Source: CAG-791 sp963655255 (GTDB lineage Bacteria > Bacillota > Clostridia > Lachnospirales > Lachnospiraceae). From it: a DNA stretch of 27,909 nucleotides. Position numbers and translations under genes: made by a program. The notes under the pieces are model-generated. The model did not search any database, was not told the origin of the DNA, and saw only the letters and a program-made list of their open reading frames with translations. The stretch lies in NCBI GenBank assembly GCA_963655255.1, contig CAVKEB010000029.1:1-27909 (forward strand), written 5' to 3'. The first letter of the stretch is position 1. The number at the start of each line of letters is the position of its first letter. This document shows positions 23,212 to 27,909 of the stretch, in pieces.

Positions 23212-23556
23212 AATTTCCTCCATCTGTTCGCAGCAATCTGTTTCGTAATATTCTCATAACGGTTCCGCACATCCCGGATTTCTCTGTTGGGATCCCCGAT
23301 ACGGTGAAAGGCCCTTTGCACCTTGGCCGTCTGCCGATTTTCAAGGCGAATCATCTGCCTGCAGATGCATTCGTGTTTGAAATCGGCAGAACTGAACCGT
23401 TATATATTCTTCCAGGGTATAATATTCTGGCACAGACTCTCTCTTCTTGTCTGTTGCCATAGCAATAATTCTGTAGGAGCCGACCCAGTGCGCCGTGATT
23501 TTTCACCGGGAATCCAGAAGATATCCCGAACCGGCACACGTATAAAGGTTTTCTGT
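23212..23556. other. Leader region between rrf2 and sufC
   Basis: This 345-bp stretch has no credible gene. On the minus strand it contains ACAGAC...GTCTGT (an inverted repeat around 23430-23455) followed by TATTAT, which may be part of a suf promoter, though no good -35 is visible. It also holds the large imperfect hairpin at 23333-23387. Transcription of suf could start here or continue from rrf2; no T-tract terminator separates them. Confidence 0.5.
23333..23387. repeat. Long imperfect hairpin in the suf leader
   Basis: GCCGATTTTCAA (23333-23344) pairs with TTTGAAATCGGC (23376-23387), and inside CGAATCATCTGC pairs with GCAGATGCATTCG with a bulge. It lies about 125 bp upstream of the sufC start. 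No T-tract follows on either strand. It could be a palindromic repeat or an attenuating structure of the suf mRNA. Confidence 0.55.
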
Positions 23557-23994
23557 TCAGATCACAAAATCATTCCCCGCGAGTGCATCTGCCTGATCCT
23601 TCAAATCCTGAAGCGTCACGCTGTCCGCATAGTCATTGATGACTTTGGAGAATTCCTTCCAGAACGGAAGCACCGCACAGTCCGCGCTGCGGGCGCAGGG
23701 ATTGCAGTCTCCCTCCAGACAGGGAACCGGTTCCAGCGGTCCCTCCATGACACGCAGGATGTCTCCCACGGTGTAATCCTCCGGCCGCTTCGACAGCCGG
23801 TAGCCGCCGTTGTTGCCTCTCTGAGAACGCAGATATCCGGACCTCGTCAGTGCCGTCACAATCTGCTCCAGATATTTCACCGTAATATCCTGGCGTTCCG
23901 AAATATCCTTCAATGAAATATACTCGCCTGTGTCATGAACCGCAAGGTCCAGCATCATCCGAAGCGCGTACCGTCCTTTTGTTGAAATTTTCAT
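23557..23994 (-). CDS. Rrf2 family transcriptional regulator (IscR-like) upstream of suf
   Basis: This 145-residue protein is a winged-helix Rrf2 regulator: MKISTKGRYALRMMLDLA, then VKYLEQIVTALTRSGYLRSQ (recognition and wing) and RGNNGGYRLSK. Cysteines C92, C97, C100 and C106 lie in the loop after the DNA-binding domain, like the three cluster-binding cysteines of IscR, so it probably binds an Fe-S cluster and senses cluster supply. Spacing differs from E. coli IscR and one Cys is extra. The ATG at 23994 has SD GGAGGG 6 bases upstream; longer frames have none. It sits 345 bp upstream of sufC on the same strand, so control of suf is the obvious role. Confidence 0.92.
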   Translation of the reverse strand: MKISTKGRYALRMMLDLAVHDTGEYISLKDISERQDITVKYLEQIVTALTRSGYLRSQRGNNGGYRLSKRPEDYTVGDILRVMEGPLEPVPCLEGDCNPCARSADCAVLPFWKEFSKVINDYADSVTLQDLKDQADALAGNDFVI

Positions 23995-24296
23995 ACTGTC
24001 CCTCCTGCCGTGCCTGATCTTCGGGTTGTTCCCTTTCCGCTCCTGCACTATACTTTCCTTTAGTTGAAGATGCCGATTCCTGCCGGAACACTGCATTTTC
24101 CGGAAAGCCGTCCCTCTCCGCACCGCGTCTTTCGCAGTCCGGGCCGCGGGCAGCATCCGCATGTGCCTGTTCCGGCATCCGACGCAAATCCTACTAATTA
24201 TTATAATCCTATCGGGGCTCAGGTATTTGCCATAGATATCATATATGCCCGGACGTTTTTTCGCAAGCAAAGACACAGGAAAGGATCTCCTCATTC
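23995..24296. other. Divergent intergenic region, rrf2 / tadA
   Basis: This 302-bp stretch contains no credible gene. Near 24187-24211 the direct repeat AATCCTA occurs twice, 18 bp apart, around an A/T-rich centre with TATAAT-like boxes on both strands (24202-24207 plus; 24205-24200 minus). It is a candidate regulator site for the rrf2 promoter, though neither strand has a good -35. Confidence 0.4.
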
Positions 24297-24788
24297 ATGC
24301 TGACCGCAGATGAAAAGTATATGAAACAGGCTCTTACACAGGCCAAAAAAGCCATGGCCCTCGGTGAGGTCCCCATTGGCTGCGTCATTGTCCATGACGG
24401 CACCGTCATCGGACGCGGCTACAACCGCCGCAACACCGATCATTCCACGCTCTCCCACGCAGAGATTTCCGCAATCCGCAAAGCCAGCCGCAAACTCGGC
24501 GACTGGCGTCTGGAGGGCTGCACGCTCTACTGTACGCTGGAGCCCTGCCCCATGTGTGCCGGCGCCATCGAGCAGGCCCGGATTGACCGCGTTGTCATCG
24601 GAGCTCCCAGCGACAAATCCGGCTGCGCCGGTTCTCTTCTCAACATTGTTGCCAACGACAAGCTGATGCATCAGTCCGAGATCACCCGGGACGTTCTGAC
24701 CGAAGAATGCCGCGCTCTCCTGCAGCAGTTTTTCCGCGATCTCCGCATCCGGAACCGCCTGTGTAAAAAAGAGCGGGACTTGCCGTAG
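24297..24788 (+). CDS. tadA: tRNA-specific adenosine deaminase TadA
   Basis: TadA changes the wobble adenosine of tRNA-Arg(ACG) to inosine so that CGU, CGC and CGA codons are read. The 163-residue protein has the zinc and catalytic motif HAE (H54, E56 in LSHAEISAI) and the Cys pair in TLEPCPMCAGA (C84, C87). The deaminase fold is complete; the C-terminal tail is Arg/Lys-rich. The ATG at 24297 has SD AAAGGA about 11 bases upstream, rather distant. The gene precedes the SRP RNA, and the -35 box of that RNA lies in its last codons. Confidence 0.95.
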   Translation: MLTADEKYMKQALTQAKKAMALGEVPIGCVIVHDGTVIGRGYNRRNTDHSTLSHAEISAIRKASRKLGDWRLEGCTLYCTLEPCPMCAGAIEQARIDRVVIGAPSDKSGCAGSLLNIVANDKLMHQSEITRDVLTEECRALLQQFFRDLRIRNRLCKKERDLP

Positions 24789-24808
24789 AAAGCCTTCTTT
24801 GCTATACT
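24780..24808 (+). promoter_or_regulatory. Sigma-A promoter of the SRP RNA gene
   Basis: TTGCCG (24780-24785), a 17-bp spacer and TATACT (24803-24808) form a strong promoter. The -35 box overlaps the final Leu-Pro codons of tadA and ends one base before its stop codon. Transcription would begin near 24815. Confidence 0.8.
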
Positions 24809-24816
24809 AATGAAAT

Positions 24817-25004
24817 CCTGCCGGTGGCAGGGCTCGGGCAGCTGTCCGGGTGCATCGTATTGATGTTTGGGTCTTACGCAATGAATCCTGCGAACCGTGT
24901 CAGATCGGGAACGAAGCAGCACTAAGCAGATCCTTTCATGTGCCGTGAGGAAGCCTGGCGGAGCGATGTATCCGGTACCGTGCCCGGGTCCTGCCACCGG
25001 CAGG
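24817..25004 (+). ncRNA. ffs: Signal recognition particle RNA (4.5S/SRP RNA)
   Basis: The apical domain is unmistakable: GAACCGTGTCAG, then a TCG-GGAA-CGA stem with the GGAA tetraloop, then AAGCAGCACTAAGCAG, matching the Ffh-binding helix 8. The arms GGGTCTTACGCAATGAATCC before it and CATGTGCCGTGAGG after it also match the Firmicutes form. The ends close in a perfect 15-bp helix, CCTGCCGGTGGCAGG (24817-24831) with CCTGCCACCGGCAGG (24990-25004). Length is about 188 nt, between the 4.5S type and the Bacillus type; I see no Alu domain. End positions are inferred from pairing. Confidence 0.92.
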
Positions 25005-25010
25005 ATTTTA
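24989..25010 (+). terminator. Probable terminator of the SRP RNA
   Basis: The 3' strand of the closing helix can itself fold as CCTGCC-ACC-GGCAGG followed by ATTTTAT. This is a compact hairpin with a T-rich tail. Confidence 0.55.
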
Positions 25011-25022
25011 TGTTACCGATGA

Positions 25023-25046
25023 GGATTTTGCCTCAGTGAGGAATAA
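25023..25046 (+). repeat. Tail of the palindromic repeat, supplying the SD of the next gene
   Basis: GGATTTTGCCTCAGTGAGG followed by AATAA matches the minus-strand tails at 14066-14041 (identical for the first 19 bases) and 8622-8600. The GTGAGG inside is the only SD candidate for the ATG at 25048. The hairpin half of the repeat is missing here. Confidence 0.65.
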
Positions 25047-25047
25047 A

Positions 25048-26010
25048 ATGGATTTTTTTGATCTTACCAGCTGCCATCTCTGTCCGCGCAACTGCGGAGT
25101 CAACCGGGAAGTGGGAGAATCCGGCTTCTGCGGACTTCCCAAGGAAATCCGCGCTGCCCGGGCCGCGCTGTTATATTATGAAGAGCCCTGCATCTCCGGC
25201 TCATCCGGGTCCGGCGCCATCTTCTTCAACGGCTGCAACCTCGGCTGCGTTTTCTGTCAGAACACGGAGATTTCGTCCGGCCTCCGCGGCGGACCGTCTT
25301 CCTATGCGGGAGAACCGCTCGATGCGGACCGCCTTTCGCAGATCATGCTGCAGCTTCAGGAAAAAGGAGCCTCCAACATCAACCTGGTAACGCCATCCCA
25401 CGTTCTGCACGTTCTGATTCCTGCTCTGGAAAGTGCAAAGGCCCACGGACTCCGGATTCCGGTCGTGTACAACACCGCTTCCTATGAGAAACCGGAGGTT
25501 CTCCGGGCTCTGGATGGTCTGGTGGACATCTATCTTCCGGATCTCAAATATCACTCCGCGCAGCTTGCCGCTTCCTATTCCAAAGCTCCCGACTACTGGG
25601 AAACCGCCACGGCCGCCATCGAAGAGATGGTCCGCCAGTGCCCGTCTCCTGTATTTGAGGACGGCTCGTCCTCTCTCGATGAGGCCGATGACCGGGATGA
25701 TCCTCTAATGATGCACGGTGTCATTGTCCGCCACATGGTCATGCCCGGTCACACGGAGGATTCCATGGAAATTCTCCGCTACCTGCATGCGGCCTACGGA
25801 AATCGTATTTTCATCAGCATTATGAATCAGTACACTCCCATGCCGCAGTGTGCCGCCGACCCGCTTCTCTCCCGTCCGGTCACAAAAAAGGAATATGACA
25901 AAGTCACTGACTTCGCCATATCCCTTGGCATTGAAAACGGCTTTCTGCAGGAGGGCGGCACCATTTCCAAAAGCTTCATCCCTGCATGGGACGGCACCGG
26001 CATCCTGTGA
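25048..26010 (+). CDS. Radical SAM protein, PflX/PflA-like (COG1313 type)
   Basis: This 320-residue protein has the radical SAM cluster motif C63-X3-C67-X2-C70 (NGCNLGCVFCQN), followed by strand and loop patterns of the barrel (NINLVTPSHV, VVYNTASYEK, DIYLPDLKY). Four N-terminal cysteines (C9, C12, C16, C28 in SCHLCPRNCG and GFCGLP) could hold a second cluster, as in the family called putative pyruvate formate-lyase activase. The true substrate of this family is not established to my knowledge. No formate-lyase gene is in the window. The ATG at 25048 is preferred over the GTG at 25036 because GTGAGG is then 7 bases upstream as SD. A convergent regulator gene ends 9 bp away with no visible terminator between. 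Confidence 0.85.
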   Translation: MDFFDLTSCHLCPRNCGVNREVGESGFCGLPKEIRAARAALLYYEEPCISGSSGSGAIFFNGCNLGCVFCQNTEISSGLRGGPSSYAGEPLDADRLSQIMLQLQEKGASNINLVTPSHVLHVLIPALESAKAHGLRIPVVYNTASYEKPEVLRALDGLVDIYLPDLKYHSAQLAASYSKAPDYWETATAAIEEMVRQCPSPVFEDGSSSLDEADDRDDPLMMHGVIVRHMVMPGHTEDSMEILRYLHAAYGNRIFISIMNQYTPMPQCAADPLLSRPVTKKEYDKVTDFAISLGIENGFLQEGGTISKSFIPAWDGTGIL

Positions 26011-26019
26011 GAAATCGGA

Positions 26020-27108
26020 TCAATATTCCTTCGCGTCCAGATATTTCAGATAGTTGATCACCATCAGAGAAATCTTGAAACGGAGCGCATCGTCAAAGTT
26101 CCGGATATCCAGTCCGGTCTGCTTCTGCAGCTTCTCGATCCGGTATACCAGTGTATTGCGGTGAATGAACAGCTGCCGGGAGGTCTCCGACACATTCAGA
26201 TTGTTCTCGAAGAAGCAGTTGATCGTAGAGAGCGTCTCCGCATCCAGATCATCCGGAACCTCATCTCCGAACACTTCATGAATGAATACGTTGCACAGAT
26301 TGGAGGGCAGCTGATAGATCAGTCTGCCGATGCCAAGCTGATTGTAGGAATTGACCATCTTCTCGGCATTGAAGATCTTGCCGACATCCATTGCCATTCT
26401 CGCTTCCTTATAAGAACGCGAAATGTTCTTCAAATCCGTCACAATGGATCCGTAGGACGCACGGACCTTCAGCATCGCCTCCGTGTTCAGCATGTCAACT
26501 GCCACCGTGGCCGCTTCCTCCAGCTGATCATAGGATTCCGCTGTTTCGACCGCCTTGATGATAATCACGCTCGTCTCATCAACTTCCGTCAGATAGTCGC
26601 CGTTGTGTGCGGTGAAAATACTCCCCAGGAGCTCACTCGCCGATGTCTCTCCATCCGACTCCAGTTCTACCAGAATGATGGCACGCGGCACCTGATAATT
26701 GATGTGCAGCTTTCTCGCGCGGTTGTGAATATCCACCAGGAGAAGATTGTCGAGCAGCAGGTTCTGGAAGAAATTGTTCCGGTCGTATTTCTCGCGGTAG
26801 GCAACCATCAGGTTCTGAATCTCACTGACGGCGATGCGGGCGATCATCAGTGTGTGATCTCCGTCCCCGATTGCCGTCAGGACATAGGCGGTGTCCTCCT
26901 CGTCGCGGATCTTCAGCAGGTAGTGATTGCCGACAATCTGGCTGTCCACGGAGGACTTCGCAAAGCCGGACACCATGTCTGCTGCCGGAATTTCCGCCCC
27001 CTGCGTCATCGCAAACAGGCCGCCGTTCACATCCTGCATGCAGAACTCCACCTTCGAAATGGAGGTGAGCTCTTCCAGACAACTCTTTACAATCTGTGAT
27101 GATAGCAT
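26020..27108 (-). CDS. CdaR/PucR-type transcriptional regulator
   Basis: This 362-residue protein has an N-terminal sensory region (residues 1-125, unassigned), a central GGDEF-like domain of the CdaR kind (about 130-260, ending in the KNISRSYKEARMAMDVG helix) and a C-terminal PucR helix-turn-helix (about 290-350: NNLNVSETSRQLFIHRNTLV, then YRIEKLQKQTGLD). Family members activate genes for sugar acid or purine use in response to a ligand. No such gene is next to it; the neighbouring upstream gene is a sugar-type ABC ATPase. The ATG at 27108 has SD GAAGGGA 6 bases upstream. Confidence 0.88.
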   Translation of the reverse strand: MLSSQIVKSCLEELTSISKVEFCMQDVNGGLFAMTQGAEIPAADMVSGFAKSSVDSQIVGNHYLLKIRDEEDTAYVLTAIGDGDHTLMIARIAVSEIQNLMVAYREKYDRNNFFQNLLLDNLLLVDIHNRARKLHINYQVPRAIILVELESDGETSASELLGSIFTAHNGDYLTEVDETSVIIIKAVETAESYDQLEEAATVAVDMLNTEAMLKVRASYGSIVTDLKNISRSYKEARMAMDVGKIFNAEKMVNSYNQLGIGRLIYQLPSNLCNVFIHEVFGDEVPDDLDAETLSTINCFFENNLNVSETSRQLFIHRNTLVYRIEKLQKQTGLDIRNFDDALRFKISLMVINYLKYLDAKEY

Positions 27109-27439
27109 GTATGTTCCCTTCTCCCCGCAGGATGATTTCTGTACTCTGTACCGGTAAGGAATTCCGCCATTCCTGTCTCTTTCGTCTGCTGTTTTCCGCG
27201 AGGTCTCATTTTGCGCAGACCAAATCCGTCAAAAAACGGATTTTTCGTTCATTATGATTATCTGTTGAAATATTCTACGCGCTCATTTTGTTAAAAACAA
27301 CCCAATTTTTGTTTTTTACTTCTGTTTCATACTCATTTCACAATTTGAGCAGTCCGAACGTGCCGCATCGCTGCTCCAAAAAAGAAAGAGGTGTGCAGAT
27401 GCACACCTCTTTCGATCATTTCATCATTCTGTCTGCAGA
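27109..27439. other. Intergenic region between the CdaR/PucR regulator and the ABC ATPase
   Basis: These 331 bp contain no credible gene. A hairpin AAATCCGT-CAAAAA-ACGGATTT lies at 27222-27243. A weak minus-strand promoter candidate, TTGTTT with TAGAAT at 17 bp, is seen around 27272-27300. The ATPase terminator is at 27376-27412. Confidence 0.5.
27376..27412 (-). terminator. Rho-independent terminator of the ABC ATPase gene
   Basis: On the minus strand AAAGAGGTGTGC-ATCT-GCACACCTCTTT forms a perfect 12-bp stem followed by CTTTTTTGG. It lies 28 bases after the ATPase stop codon. Confidence 0.92.
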
Positions 27440-27909
27440 TTAGTTGCAGATGGTCTTCTCGGTTTCCTTATCGAATACGTGAACCTTCTCCGTATCGATT
27501 GCGAACTCAACCTCAGATCCCGGACGAGCGGTGGTCTTAGGATCAACGCGGGCAGTGATCGGAGTCTCGTTGACATCGAAGTACAGGAATACTTCTGCAC
27601 CGAGCAGCTCGTATACGTTAACCTTCGCCTTGAAGATTGCATTGGACTTTGCCAGATCATCCGGATGATCGGAAAGGTTCTCAGGACGGATACCCATTAC
27701 AACGGTCTTTCCGTCATAGCCGCCATCGATCAGAGCCTTGGACTTTGCTGCGTTAAGCGGAACGGTAACAGCATTGCCGATCTGCAGGGATGCCTGTGCG
27801 CCGTTTACCTTAACGGTAGCATCCAGGAAGTTCATCTGCGGAGATCCCATGAATCCTGCTACGAACAGGTTGCAGGGAAGATCATACAGGTGCTGAGGAG
27901 TATCTACCT
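27440..27909 (-). CDS. Sugar ABC transporter ATP-binding protein, UgpC/MsmK type (3' part)
   Basis: Only the C-terminal part of this gene is in the window; it continues beyond position 27909. The visible 156 codons read in through VDTPQHLYDLPCNLFVAGFM and GSPQMNFLDATV, the typical junction between the ATPase core and the C-terminal OB-like (TOBE) regulatory domain of CUT1 sugar importers. VVMGIRPENLSD is the family motif in that domain. The Walker motifs are off the window. Such an ATPase often serves several carbohydrate importers; its permeases are not visible. A clean terminator follows. Confidence 0.93.
   Translation of the reverse strand, partial: VDTPQHLYDLPCNLFVAGFMGSPQMNFLDATVKVNGAQASLQIGNAVTVPLNAAKSKALIDGGYDGKTVVMGIRPENLSDHPDDLAKSNAIFKAKVNVYELLGAEVFLYFDVNETPITARVDPKTTARPGSEVEFAIDTEKVHVFDKETEKTICN

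Noticed and set aside
1..27909. Phage, insertion sequence, integrase or defence genes
   Set aside because: No transposase, integrase, restriction, toxin or phage structural protein was recognised on either strand; the accessory character lies in small palindromic repeats only.

Overview
This window reads as a chromosomal, mostly housekeeping segment of a moderately GC-rich Gram-positive anaerobe, most likely a Clostridia member of the Lachnospiraceae type. The grounds are strong Shine-Dalgarno (SD) sites (AGGAGG-like), frequent ATG/GTG/TTG starts, a SUF system in the Firmicutes order sufC-B-D-S-U under an Rrf2 regulator, formate-tetrahydrofolate ligase, an SRP RNA whose apical domain matches the Firmicutes type, and tRNA genes without encoded CCA. 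The genus call is inference.

Layout, left to right. (1) 1-480: a structured palindromic element, a promoter, tRNA-Ser(CGA) and a strong terminator. (2) 478-1843, minus: an SPFH/band-7 membrane protein and a small ribbon-helix-helix (RHH) DNA-binding protein, with a promoter overlapped by repeated palindromes. (3) 2207-2887, plus: a TetR regulator. (4) 3040-8598, minus: an operon-like run of a DtxR/MntR-type metal regulator, pseB, pseC and a family 2 glycosyltransferase, then fhs. (5) 8776-13800, minus: a large acidic protein with TPR-like and degenerate AAA domains, then glycogen branching enzyme glgB. (6) 13900-14155: a chain of near-perfect hairpins containing two copies of a palindromic repeat. 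(7) 14153-15899, minus: tatD and ksgA. (8) 16064-16631: promoter, tRNA-Lys(CTT), and a multi-hairpin element related to the one at position 1. (9) 16632-18165: a radical-SAM-like protein without its cysteines, convergent with a second TetR regulator. (10) 18179-23994, minus: rrf2, sufC, sufB, sufD, sufS, sufU. (11) 24297-26010, plus: tadA, SRP RNA (ffs) and a PflX-type radical SAM protein. (12) 26020-27909, minus: a CdaR/PucR-type regulator and the 3' part of a UgpC/MsmK-type ABC ATPase.

The coding content is largely conventional. The suf block builds Fe-S clusters and is the most complete pathway. PseB and PseC make the first two intermediates of the pseudaminic acid route, but the rest of that route is not in the window. 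The least explained content is non-coding. At least two families of palindromic elements sit between genes or beside tRNA genes. One family repeatedly places its own GAGG-type sequence exactly where the SD of the next gene must be. The other carries a GAA-loop hairpin whose paired bases differ between copies in a compensatory way. These repeats, the cysteine-less radical SAM relative, the hybrid metal site of the DtxR-type regulator and the pseudo-AAA protein next to glgB are the main leads.
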